DNA from: an uncultured Candidatus Saccharibacteria bacterium
GTDB taxonomy: Bacteria; Patescibacteria; Saccharimonadia; Saccharimonadales; UBA1547
NCBI GenBank assembly: GCA_946480535.1
Contig: CAMLKA010000042.1
Span: 1-5,369 of the forward strand
Reading direction: 5' to 3'
Length of the DNA stretch: 5,369 nt
In this document: piece after piece, positions 1-4,301 of the stretch
Position numbering within the stretch: the stretch's first letter is position 1
Layout: each line of letters opens with the position of its first letter
The notes under the pieces: generated by a model
Database searches by the model: none
Seen by the model: only the letters and a program-made list of their open reading frames with translations
Told to the model about the DNA's origin: nothing
Program-made: the position numbers and the translations under genes

Positions 1-192
1 GTTGAAGATGTCATTACTATTGCCGTGCAGGTGAACGGTAAGCTTCGTGGTGAGATTCAGGTTGGAAAAGACACTGATCCTGAAGAAATTAAGGCCCAGG
101 CTTTGGCACACGAAAACGTTGCTCGTTTTGTTGAAGGCGAGCCGAAGAAGGTGATTTACGTTCCCGGGCGACTCGTTAGCGTTGTCGTGTAA
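1..192 (+). CDS. leuS: Leucyl-tRNA synthetase, C-terminal end (partial)
   Basis: Only the last 63 residues are in the window; the gene begins upstream. LeuRS is the cytoplasmic enzyme that charges tRNA-Leu with leucine using ATP. The visible part is the small C-terminal domain that contacts the tRNA elbow. It is recognised by the family pattern VQVNGKLRG near the start, an acidic helix with [11 protein letters not shown], and the closing [15 protein letters not shown], close to the usual end [15 protein letters not shown] of bacterial LeuRS. The catalytic and editing domains are outside the window, so intactness cannot be judged. The stop is TAA, followed 13 bases later by a hairpin terminator, so leuS is the last gene of its transcript. 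Confidence 0.93.
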   Translation, partial: VEDVITIAVQVNGKLRGEIQVGKDTDPEEIKAQALAHENVARFVEGEPKKVIYVPGRLVSVVV

Positions 193-205
193 GATGAGCG
201 TCTAT

Positions 206-234
206 AAAAAGTGGCCCGCAGGGGGCCATTTTTT
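206..234. terminator. Bidirectional rho-independent terminator between leuS and the convergent gene
   Basis: A perfect 6-bp stem, TGGCCC (212-217) with GGGCCA (223-228), closes a 5-base loop. It is flanked by an A run at 206-210 and a T run at 229-234, so it can stop transcription on both strands. The TAA of the minus-strand gene (233-235) lies partly in the T run, so both convergent genes end at this one element. Confidence 0.88.
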
Positions 235-745
235 AGTGGGTTTCTGGAGTTGGTAGTTCGTCGACGACGCCATGATTAATTTGATCATTGTTAACAACAA
301 GGTATTCATTACCGTTGTCGGCTTCAGGATCAATATCGGCTTCAACAACACTCTTTTCGTCGCCGGGCTGTACGGTGCCGTGAAGGTCAATCGATGCTTT
401 TAATGCATCGTAGAAGAACGGCTTTGTTTCATGGTAAAGGTCAGAGCCGAGAGATTTTTCGATGACCGCAAGGGCCGGTCCTTCAAGGCTGCCTCCTTGT
501 TCGACAGTGAATGATCCAACGACATCCTCAATTGAGAACATTCCTTTTGCGACCTCTTGGGCGCTCAGGATGTATTCGGCCGATTTTTGGGCCTGCTCGG
601 CGTTGAGTGCTGCAAGTGCTTCGGCATTTGCAGCGCGTTGGTTATTTTGGCCCACGCCAACAGTAATGGCGGCACCGAGTGCAAGCCCCGCTCCGGCTGT
701 AAGTGCTGCTTTTTTGAGGAAATCATCTTTTGGTATTTCTGACAT
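233..745 (-). CDS. Hypothetical membrane-anchored protein, 170 residues
   Basis: I do not recognise this family. The short N-terminus (MSEIPKDDFLKK) leads into a hydrophobic, Ala/Gly-rich segment at about residues 13-32, which reads as a single transmembrane anchor or uncleaved signal. An ANA|EA stretch at 39-43 could be a signal peptidase site, but it sits far from the hydrophobic core. Residues 37-65 are alanine-rich and helical, possibly a coiled coil. The rest is soluble, with an acidic, probably disordered tail from about residue 125. There are no cysteines and no catalytic motif. With a positively charged KK before the segment, the bulk of the protein probably lies outside the membrane. 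The gene converges on leuS and diverges from rpmF. An AGGGG lies 4 bases before the ATG, but the only good promoter would start transcription downstream of it. It could be a lineage-specific surface protein; function unknown. Confidence 0.75.
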   Translation of the reverse strand: MSEIPKDDFLKKAALTAGAGLALGAAITVGVGQNNQRAANAEALAALNAEQAQKSAEYILSAQEVAKGMFSIEDVVGSFTVEQGGSLEGPALAVIEKSLGSDLYHETKPFFYDALKASIDLHGTVQPGDEKSVVEADIDPEADNGNEYLVVNNDQINHGVVDELPTPETH

Positions 746-754
746 AGTACCCCT

Positions 755-763
755 ACTATACCA
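755..763 (-). promoter_or_regulatory. Extended -10 promoter for the 170-residue membrane protein gene
   Basis: On the minus strand TGG-TATAGT (763 to 755) matches the extended -10 pattern TGn-TATAAT. The -35 position (778-783, reading GCATGG) is poor, as is common for extended -10 promoters. Transcription would begin near 748, only about three bases before the ATG at 745. Confidence 0.55.
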
Positions 764-790
764 TAACCGTTATTACTCCATGCTTCCCAC

Positions 791-819
791 TTGAGTATCA
801 GAGGAAAAAATAGTATAAT
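791..819 (+). promoter_or_regulatory. Sigma70-type promoter for rpmF
   Basis: TTGAGT (791-796), a 17-base spacer and a perfect TATAAT (814-819) give a strong housekeeping promoter. The start is expected near 826, leaving a leader of about 37 bases before the rpmF ATG, which holds the Shine-Dalgarno site. Confidence 0.85.
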
Positions 820-862
820 GAGCTCTAAGATTTAATAACACCTAGGAAAAGGAGCACTTTGA

Positions 863-1012
863 ATGGCACAACCAAAGAAGCAGAGTAGCCCACGAAAGAC
901 GGGTCTCCGCCGCAGCCACCTGCGTCTGACGCTTGCTCGTCGTGTGAACGGAAAGTCACCTGTAAAGGTTAAGACAACTCGCAAAGAAACCGGTAAGGCG
1001 CTTGCTAAGTAG
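863..1012 (+). CDS. rpmF: Large-subunit ribosomal protein bL32, short cysteine-free form
   Basis: This 49-residue, strongly basic protein begins MAQPKKQSSPRKTGLRRSH, matching the L32 N-terminus (MAVPKRKTSKSRRxxRRAH type), which threads into 23S rRNA near the peptidyl-transferase side of the 50S subunit. Typical L32 proteins continue into a zinc ribbon with two CxxC pairs. Here the C-terminal part is only Lys/Arg-rich and has no cysteine, as in zinc-independent L32 forms. AAGGAG at 849-854, 8 bases before the ATG, is a strong ribosome-binding site and fixes the start. It has its own promoter upstream and a terminator overlapping its stop, so it appears monocistronic. Identification rests on the N-terminal pattern, size, charge and context; another small basic ribosomal protein is the main alternative. 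Confidence 0.75.
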   Translation: MAQPKKQSSPRKTGLRRSHLRLTLARRVNGKSPVKVKTTRKETGKALAK

Positions 1013-1023
1013 CAGGCGTTTTT
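999..1023 (+). terminator. Rho-independent terminator embedded in the 3' end of rpmF
   Basis: CGCTTGC (999-1005) pairs with GCAGGCG (1012-1018) with one T-G wobble, leaving a 6-base loop that contains most of the TAG stop codon (1010-1012). A TTTTT run (1019-1023) follows directly. The last coding codons of rpmF therefore double as the terminator. Confidence 0.72.
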
Positions 1024-1049
1024 CGCATACGCGTATTTAAGCGTATACT
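1021..1049 (+). promoter_or_regulatory. Weak candidate promoter for the nusB operon
   Basis: TATACT (1044-1049) is a good -10, 17 bases after a poor -35, TTTCGC (1021-1026). Because the upstream rpmF transcript appears to be terminated, nusB needs its own promoter, and this is the best candidate. The start would be near 1056, giving a leader of about 37 bases. Confidence 0.4.
1027..1046. repeat. Palindrome ATACGCGTAT plus a direct GCGTAT repeat, operator-like
   Basis: ATACGCGTAT (1027-1036) is a perfect 10-bp palindrome. Its half GCGTAT (1031-1036) recurs ten bases later at 1041-1046, one helical turn away, running into the -10 of the candidate nusB promoter. The arrangement could bind a repressor, but palindromes of this size can arise by chance. 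Confidence 0.35.
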
Positions 1050-1092
1050 TACATAAAGCTACATTTACAATAACAAAGAGAACCAACGCATT

Positions 1093-1554
1093 ATGGCATC
1101 TAATCGTCATCTCGGCCGCATCGTCGCACTACAAACACTTTACGAATTTGAATTCCGTAAAGAGTCTGCTGACGATTCTGTTGAAGTTAAAGAAATTCTA
1201 TCGCGAAACTTAGAGCGATACGAAACGGCGATCGATGATACTGAGTTCGTCGAATCTCTGGTCAATGGCGTTCTAAAAGAACAGGAAGCTATTGATGGGA
1301 AGATTCAACCAATTGCGCCCGACTGGCCAATTGAACAAATTGCCCGAGTCGACCGCAACATCCTTCGTATTGGTGTTTTTGAACTGCTGCACCAGGCAGA
1401 TATTGTTCCACCTAAGGTAGCAATTAACGAAGCGGTTGAGCTCGCAAAAGCGTTTGGTTCCGATAACTCGAGCAAGTTTGTAAACGGAGTACTGGGTACT
1501 GCGTATCGCACACTTGTAGAGGGAGCCGAGAATGGCGACACCACAGTTCGATAA
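1093..1554 (+). CDS. nusB: Transcription antitermination factor NusB
   Basis: NusB binds boxA RNA together with ribosomal protein S10 (NusE) and keeps RNA polymerase from terminating early in rRNA operons. The 153-residue product has the usual length and all-helical pattern. It starts RHLGRIVALQTLYEFEF (residues 5-21), matching the RRxARxxALQxLY start of the family. It has the core VDRNILRIGVFELL (86-99), and then VAINEAVELAKAFGS with SSKFVNGVL (109-134), the most conserved block. The Shine-Dalgarno is weak (AAAGAGA at 1074-1080, 12 bases before the ATG), so initiation may be modest. It is the first gene of a tight operon: its last 23 bases overlap the start of the Nudix gene, implying translational coupling. 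Grouping with rnc fits a shared role in rRNA synthesis and maturation. Confidence 0.95.
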   Translation: MASNRHLGRIVALQTLYEFEFRKESADDSVEVKEILSRNLERYETAIDDTEFVESLVNGVLKEQEAIDGKIQPIAPDWPIEQIARVDRNILRIGVFELLHQADIVPPKVAINEAVELAKAFGSDNSSKFVNGVLGTAYRTLVEGAENGDTTVR

Positions 1555-2023
1555 GTTTAAGAAATACTTTTCGCGCAAGAAACCATCTATCCAAGAAATT
1601 GTCCGTGAACCGACCGCTGGTGGGATTGTCTTCCGTCATGGCAAAAAAGGCGTAGAGATCCTTCTTATTCAGGACGCGAAAGACCGTTGGACAATTCCAA
1701 AGGGGCACATTGAAGAGGGTGAAACTGCACAGCAGACTGCTCGCCGTGAAATTGGCGAAGAAGCTGGCCTGAAAGAGGTTGATATCCTTGGTTGGCTTGG
1801 AAAAATTCATTTCCGTTACCGCCGCGTCGACAAGCTCGTCCTGATGACGACGCAAATTTACCTTGTTCGCGCAAAGGGCGACACCGACGCTATTAAGAAA
1901 GAAGAATGGATGAATGGCATTCAGTGGTTCCCGTTCCACGAAGCGCTTGACGCCATTGAATACGAAGATATCGGTAAATTAATGCTGCTTGCGATGAAGC
2001 GCATTCGGCAGGAGAACTTGTAA
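1532..2023 (+). CDS. Nudix hydrolase (Ap4A hydrolase/MutT-like)
   Basis: This 163-residue cytoplasmic enzyme should hydrolyse a nucleoside diphosphate linked to another group, using Mg2+ or Mn2+. The Nudix box is complete at residues 58-80: G-x5-E-x7-REIGEEAGL fits GX5EX7REUXEEXGU exactly, with the metal-binding glutamates at 73, 76 and 77. It is preceded by AGGIVFRHG and RWTIPKGHIEEGE, a form common in diadenosine tetraphosphate hydrolases and RppH-like enzymes, so Ap4A or mRNA 5' ends are plausible substrates; the sequence does not decide. The first 25 residues are basic and extend beyond the domain. AGGGAG at 1520-1525, 6 bases before the ATG, lies inside nusB and sets the start. The stop shares one base with the rnc start (TAATG), so nusB, this gene and rnc are probably translated in a coupled manner. 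Confidence 0.93.
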   Translation: MATPQFDKFKKYFSRKKPSIQEIVREPTAGGIVFRHGKKGVEILLIQDAKDRWTIPKGHIEEGETAQQTARREIGEEAGLKEVDILGWLGKIHFRYRRVDKLVLMTTQIYLVRAKGDTDAIKKEEWMNGIQWFPFHEALDAIEYEDIGKLMLLAMKRIRQENL

Positions 2024-2727
2024 TGAGTGGTATGCAAACAGCTCCGTACCAAGATTTTGCTCGTGAGAAGCTTGGGTTTGAATTTCAAAATATCGACTTG
2101 CTGGTCACCGCGCTGACTCATCGTAGCTACGTAAACGAACACCGCAAGAGCGTTTCCGAGCACAATGAGCGCCTTGAATTCCTTGGCGACGCGGTACTTG
2201 AATTGGTAGTAACCGACTTCTTGTTCCGAAACTATGATGAAGCAGAAGGTATTTTAACGAGCTGGCGTGCCTCGCTTGTTCGTACCGAAAGCATTGGTGC
2301 CGCCGGACAACTTCTTGGGTATGAACCACTTGTTCGTATGAGCCGTGGGGAGAAGCAGGGAAGCGAACGTGCTCGTCTACAAATTCTCGCAAATGCTTTT
2401 GAAGCGCTGATTGGTGCAATCTACCTGGAACGTGGCTACGCTGATGCCGAAGTATTTATTACCAAGCACATTACGTCAAAGCTCGACGGTATTTTGAAAG
2501 AAGGCTCATGGCGCGACCCTAAGTCACACCTTCAAGAGGTGATGCAGAAGGTAGACAGCGTGACTCCTCGCTACGTTGTAATTGAAGAGGTTGGTCCTGA
2601 CCACGATAAGGTCTTTACGCTTGGTGTGTATGCCGGCGATCGTCTTGTAAGCAAGGGCGTGGGCCCAAGCAAGCAGGCTGCTCAGCAGGAAGCGGCGAAA
2701 GCTGCCCTGAAGACCTACCAAGGCTAA
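2023..2727 (+). CDS. rnc: Ribonuclease III
   Basis: RNase III is the double-strand-specific endoribonuclease that cuts the rRNA precursor and other structured RNAs, acting as a dimer. The 234-residue product has the usual two domains. The catalytic domain spans about 8-155, with the signature NERLEFLGDAVLEL at 48-61 (E52 and D56 in the metal-binding positions) and ANAFEALIGAIYLERG at 123-138 (E127 in the position of E. coli E117). The dsRNA-binding domain spans about 164-234: DPKSHLQEVMQ, then GPDHDKVFTLGV, and GVGPSKQAAQQEAAKAAL at the end. One oddity is Asn124 where E. coli has Asp114, a metal ligand. AGGAG at 2010-2014, 8 bases before the ATG, supports the start; an ATG three codons further in is less well placed. 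No terminator follows, so transcription may run into rpsP. Confidence 0.96.
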   Translation: MSGMQTAPYQDFAREKLGFEFQNIDLLVTALTHRSYVNEHRKSVSEHNERLEFLGDAVLELVVTDFLFRNYDEAEGILTSWRASLVRTESIGAAGQLLGYEPLVRMSRGEKQGSERARLQILANAFEALIGAIYLERGYADAEVFITKHITSKLDGILKEGSWRDPKSHLQEVMQKVDSVTPRYVVIEEVGPDHDKVFTLGVYAGDRLVSKGVGPSKQAAQQEAAKAALKTYQG

Positions 2728-2740
2728 GCCCCCAGGGAGC

Positions 2741-2769
2741 TTGACTTACAGAGATAAAACGTGTAAAAT
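2741..2769 (+). promoter_or_regulatory. Sigma70-type promoter for rpsP
   Basis: TTGACT (2741-2746), exactly 17 bases, then TAAAAT (2764-2769): both boxes are one mismatch from consensus. The start is expected near 2776, giving a leader of about 59 bases. Confidence 0.82.
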
Positions 2770-2791
2770 AGCCAGAGAATTCAAATCAAAG

Positions 2792-2805
2792 CTATTACAC
2801 AATAG
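2792..2805 (+). repeat. Small inverted repeat in the rpsP leader
   Basis: CTATT (2792-2796) and AATAG (2801-2805) can form a 5-bp AT-rich stem with a 4-base loop in the rpsP 5' leader. It has no T run and is not a terminator. It could shape ribosome access, but is weak enough to be chance. Confidence 0.25.
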
Positions 2806-2834
2806 ACTAAAGAGTTAAAGGAAAGTTTTAAGAT

Positions 2835-3212
2835 ATGCTCGCAATTCGTTTGCAACGCGTAGGACGTGCCGGTTACCCAACCTACCGCCTCGCAGTTCAA
2901 GAGTCACAACGCCACCCGTCAAGCGGTCGTGTTGTTGCTTACGTAGGAAGCTACAACCCACACACTAAAGATGCTAACGTTCAAGTTGAAGTTGCACAAA
3001 AGTACCTCGACAACGGTGCGCAACCAACTCCACGTGTTGCTAAGCTTCTTAAGGAAGCTGGCGTGAAACTCCCTAAGTGGGTAAAGGAAGCTTCAAGCGA
3101 CAAGCAAAAAGCTATCCGCAACGCTGAAAAGCTTCGCAAGAACCAACCAAAAGAAGAAGTGGTTGAAGAAGCACCAGTAGAAGCTGAAGAAGCTACCGAA
3201 AACGCTGAATAG
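2835..3212 (+). CDS. rpsP: Small-subunit ribosomal protein bS16 with charged C-terminal tail
   Basis: S16 is an early-assembling protein of the 30S body that binds 16S rRNA. The core (residues 1-82) matches the family: MLAIRLQRVGRAGYPTYRLAV at the start, then GRVVAYVGSYNP (31-42) and YLDNGAQPTPRVAKLLKEAG (57-76). Typical S16 proteins are about 80-90 residues. This one has 125, with a basic stretch (about 86-106) followed by a Glu/Ala/Val-rich acidic tail (107-125) that should be disordered. The AAGGAA at 2818-2823 is 11 bases from the ATG, slightly long spacing, but the family start pattern leaves no doubt about the start. It has its own promoter and is followed by a terminator, so it is largely transcribed alone although it neighbours khpA as in many bacteria. 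Confidence 0.96.
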   Translation: MLAIRLQRVGRAGYPTYRLAVQESQRHPSSGRVVAYVGSYNPHTKDANVQVEVAQKYLDNGAQPTPRVAKLLKEAGVKLPKWVKEASSDKQKAIRNAEKLRKNQPKEEVVEEAPVEAEEATENAE

Positions 3213-3220
3213 TCTATTGA

Positions 3221-3256
3221 AAAACACTCCTGGTTAAAACGGGAGTGTTTTTGTTT
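3221..3256. terminator. Rho-independent terminator after rpsP
   Basis: CACTCC (3225-3230) pairs with GGAGTG (3242-3247), and the stem extends through AAAA (3221-3224) with TTTT (3248-3251). A T-rich stretch follows, ending TTGTTTT. The A run upstream makes it symmetrical, so it may work on both strands. It separates rpsP from khpA. Confidence 0.88.
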
Positions 3257-3275
3257 TGCACGAAAACGATTATGC

Positions 3276-3304
3276 TTATGGTCTTTTGGGAACCATGCTA
3301 CAAT
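3276..3304 (+). promoter_or_regulatory. Extended -10 promoter for khpA
   Basis: TGC-TACAAT (3296-3304) is an extended -10 box, 17 bases after a partial -35, TTATGG (3276-3281). The start is expected near 3311, giving a leader of about 32 bases that contains the strong Shine-Dalgarno at 3331. Confidence 0.65.
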
Positions 3305-3330
3305 GAGGATACGATACTTTGACAGAGACC

Positions 3331-3335
3331 GGAGG
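3331..3335 (+). promoter_or_regulatory. Ribosome-binding site deciding the khpA start
   Basis: GGAGG, within the longer purine run GGAGGAGGG (3331-3339), lies 7 bases before the ATG at 3343. It lies inside the open frame that begins with TTG at 3319, so the TTG start is very unlikely and the 133-residue reading is preferred. Confidence 0.85.
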
Positions 3336-3342
3336 AGGGCAT

Positions 3343-3744
3343 ATGTCGACCATAGACCAGCAGTTCATAGAGTATATCGTTAAATCTGTCGTCGGGAACC
3401 CAGACGATGTTGTCGTCGAGCGTGTTATCGACGAGAAGGGCGTATTGTTGACACTTACCGTCAATCCAGACGATCTTGGTCGTGTGATTGGTAAGCGTGG
3501 CGTGACGGCACAGAGCCTGCGAACATTGCTTCGTGCGCTTGGTACAAAGAACGACGCACGGTACAACTTAAAGATTGTAAATAATGATGGGCAAACAGGC
3601 GCTACCCTTAGTAGTGATGATGCTCATGTTTCCACAACTGAAGAGGCTGTGGAAACGTCAACAGATGAACCTGTGGACAACACCTCAGACTACACAAAAA
3701 AGACTCGTCAAGAGCTTGCAGACCTCGACGATCTTGATATATAA
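3343..3744 (+). CDS. khpA: KH-domain RNA-binding protein, KhpA type, with acidic tail
   Basis: KhpA (YlqC) is a small RNA-binding protein; in other bacteria it pairs with KhpB/Jag and affects cell division and RNA metabolism. The type II-like KH domain covers about residues 4-82, beginning QQFIEYIVKSVVGNPDDV and carrying the RNA-gripping loop VIGKRG (48-53, GKRG as the GxxG motif), followed by TAQSLRTLLRAL. Typical KhpA proteins stop at about 75-85 residues. This one has 133, because of a Thr/Asp/Glu-rich, probably disordered tail that ends in a short mixed-charge motif (about 117-133, YTKKTRQELADLDDLDI). The gene lies downstream of rpsP as in most bacteria, but the usual next gene, rimM, is absent. 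It has its own promoter and an excellent Shine-Dalgarno. Confidence 0.9.
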   Translation: MSTIDQQFIEYIVKSVVGNPDDVVVERVIDEKGVLLTLTVNPDDLGRVIGKRGVTAQSLRTLLRALGTKNDARYNLKIVNNDGQTGATLSSDDAHVSTTEEAVETSTDEPVDNTSDYTKKTRQELADLDDLDI

Positions 3745-3745
3745 T
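3716..3745 (+). promoter_or_regulatory. Promoter over the khpA stop codon, for a candidate small RNA
   Basis: TTGCAG (3716-3721) and a perfect TATAAT (3740-3745) are 18 bases apart. The TATAAT includes the khpA TAA stop. The predicted start, about 3751-3752, is the first base of a 9-bp hairpin, and no open reading frame follows. Partly coding sequence, so a chance match is possible. Confidence 0.5.
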
Positions 3746-3750
3746 CACAA

Positions 3751-3861
3751 GCAGTTCAACAACACACTTTGAACTGCGAGAACAGCTCATGCGAGCAACA
3801 AACACCACATTTTGTTGAGAGCTTATGTGTATAAAAGACACCCCGTTCAGGGTGTCTTTTT
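3751..3861 (+). ncRNA. Candidate small structured RNA, about 110 bases
   Basis: I match this to no known RNA family. It carries three stacked structures. Hairpin 1 pairs 3751-3759 (GCAGTTCAA) with 3769-3777 in a perfect 9-bp stem. Hairpin 2 pairs AGCTC (3784-3788) with GAGCT (3819-3823) around an inner CAACAAA (3796-3802) and TTTGTTG (3811-3817); a competing GCTC/GAGC hairpin (3785-3796) is also possible. Hairpin 3 is a rho-independent terminator (3837-3856 plus T run). A promoter ends 5 bases before hairpin 1. No credible reading frame is present. It may instead be the structured 3' untranslated region of khpA, or be both. Confidence 0.45.
3833..3861. terminator. Bidirectional rho-independent terminator between khpA and the GC-rich gene
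   Basis: GACACCC (3837-3843) pairs perfectly with GGGTGTC (3850-3856) around a 6-base loop. AAAA (3833-3836) precedes it and TTTTT (3857-3861) follows, so it can stop khpA or small-RNA transcription on the plus strand and read-through of the converging minus-strand gene. Confidence 0.9.
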
Positions 3862-3878
3862 GTTTCTAAAAGGAAGAG

Positions 3879-3930
3879 GCCCCCGAGGAGGCGGCCGGAG
3901 CGTATGCTCAACGGGTGCCTCTTCGGGGGC
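3879..3930 (-). terminator. GC-rich hairpin directly after the 87-residue gene
   Basis: Arms 3879-3892 and 3917-3930 pair over 14 positions with one mismatch: 8 bp (GCCCCCGA with TCGGGGGC) and 5 bp (GAGGC with GCCTC). The 24-base loop carries a nested GAGC/GCTC hairpin. It starts one base after the gene's TAA. The following minus-strand sequence has only a weak T tract (CTCTTCCTTTT). Such GC-heavy terminators are typical of high-GC bacteria, and the hairpin shares the composition of the gene. Confidence 0.65.
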
Positions 3931-3931
3931 G

Positions 3932-4195
3932 TTAACCGAGCGCGTCGGCGTCGCGGACGAGTTGGGCCGTGTGGGCCATCTCGGCCGCGTAGGCCTGGTC
4001 GTAGGGACGCAACTTGGCGTGGGTGCCGTAGCTGACCTCGGCCTCGCGCTCGATGTTCGAGCCGTCCGCGGTGTAGAAGACCTTGTAGGTTCCGCGGTCG
4101 TCGGTGATCGGGTCACGGCGGACGATGCTGTCCGCCTCGATGACGATGCCACCGATGGCGACGAAGGTGATCTTCTCCTGCGTTGCGGTGCTCAT
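3932..4195 (-). CDS. Hypothetical 87-residue protein, GC-rich, probably acquired
   Basis: I do not recognise this protein. It is soluble, with no signal or membrane segment and no cysteine. The first two thirds read as beta-rich (KITFVAIGGIVIEAD, about residues 8-22; GTYKVFYTADG; REAEVSYG), suggesting a small beta-barrel or sandwich. The last third (about 63-87) is an alanine-rich helix. The ATG at 4195 is chosen because AAGGAG lies 6 bases before it; a GTG at 4255 would add 20 residues but has no such support. Third codon positions are G or C in 80 of 87 sense codons, and a counted 180-base stretch (3961-4140) is about 67% GC, far above its neighbours. It has a near-consensus promoter, a strong ribosome-binding site and its own GC-rich hairpin, so it looks expressed. 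It lies opposite to khpA and trmD. The composition suggests recent transfer from a high-GC donor; function unknown. Confidence 0.75.
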   Translation of the reverse strand: MSTATQEKITFVAIGGIVIEADSIVRRDPITDDRGTYKVFYTADGSNIEREAEVSYGTHAKLRPYDQAYAAEMAHTAQLVRDADALG

Positions 4196-4201
4196 TTTGT
4201 G

Positions 4202-4207
4202 CTCCTT
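4202..4207 (-). promoter_or_regulatory. Strong ribosome-binding site deciding the start of the 87-residue gene
   Basis: On the minus strand AAGGAG (4207 to 4202) stands 6 bases before the ATG at 4195. It selects this start over the in-frame GTG at 4255. Confidence 0.85.
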
Positions 4208-4272
4208 AGTTTCCTTGGAACGGTAGGGCGATGATTCGTAAAGACGCAAATTCACGAGATTACGATTGCGAT

Positions 4273-4301
4273 ATTATAGCATATATTTACAAAAATATCA
4301 A
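4273..4301 (-). promoter_or_regulatory. Near-consensus extended -10 promoter for the 87-residue gene
   Basis: On the minus strand TTGATA (4301 to 4296), 17 bases, then TGC-TATAAT (TATAAT at 4278 to 4273). The -10 is perfect and extended, and the -35 has one mismatch. The start is expected near 4266, giving a leader of about 70 bases. Its -35 box lies inside the spacer of the opposing trmD promoter. Confidence 0.85.

Noticed and set aside
832..1110. Minus-strand open frame of 92 codons opposite rpmF
   Set aside because: It is antisense to a ribosomal protein gene with promoter, ribosome-binding site and terminator, and its product is an Arg/Cys-rich mixture without a family pattern.
2726..2742. 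Inverted repeat after rnc as a terminator
   Set aside because: The stem has a mismatch and a very small loop, no T run follows, and it abuts the rpsP -35 box.
3319..3342. TTG start eight codons upstream in khpA
   Set aside because: The GGAGGAGGG ribosome-binding site lies inside this extension and points to the ATG at 3343; the extra residues do not resemble a KhpA N-terminus.
3319..3347. Perfect TTGACA as a -35 box inside the khpA leader
   Set aside because: The matching -10 position reads TATGTC and covers the khpA start codon; the upstream extended -10 promoter is more coherent.
3812..4234. Long plus-strand open frame of 140 codons across the GC-rich block
   Set aside because: It is antisense to the 87-residue gene, which has the promoter, ribosome-binding site and sensible composition. 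It runs through a terminator and a hairpin, and its length follows from high GC removing stop codons.
4196..4255. GTG start adding 20 residues to the 87-residue protein
   Set aside because: No ribosome-binding site precedes it, its composition is AT-rich unlike the gene, and AAGGAG selects the ATG at 4195.
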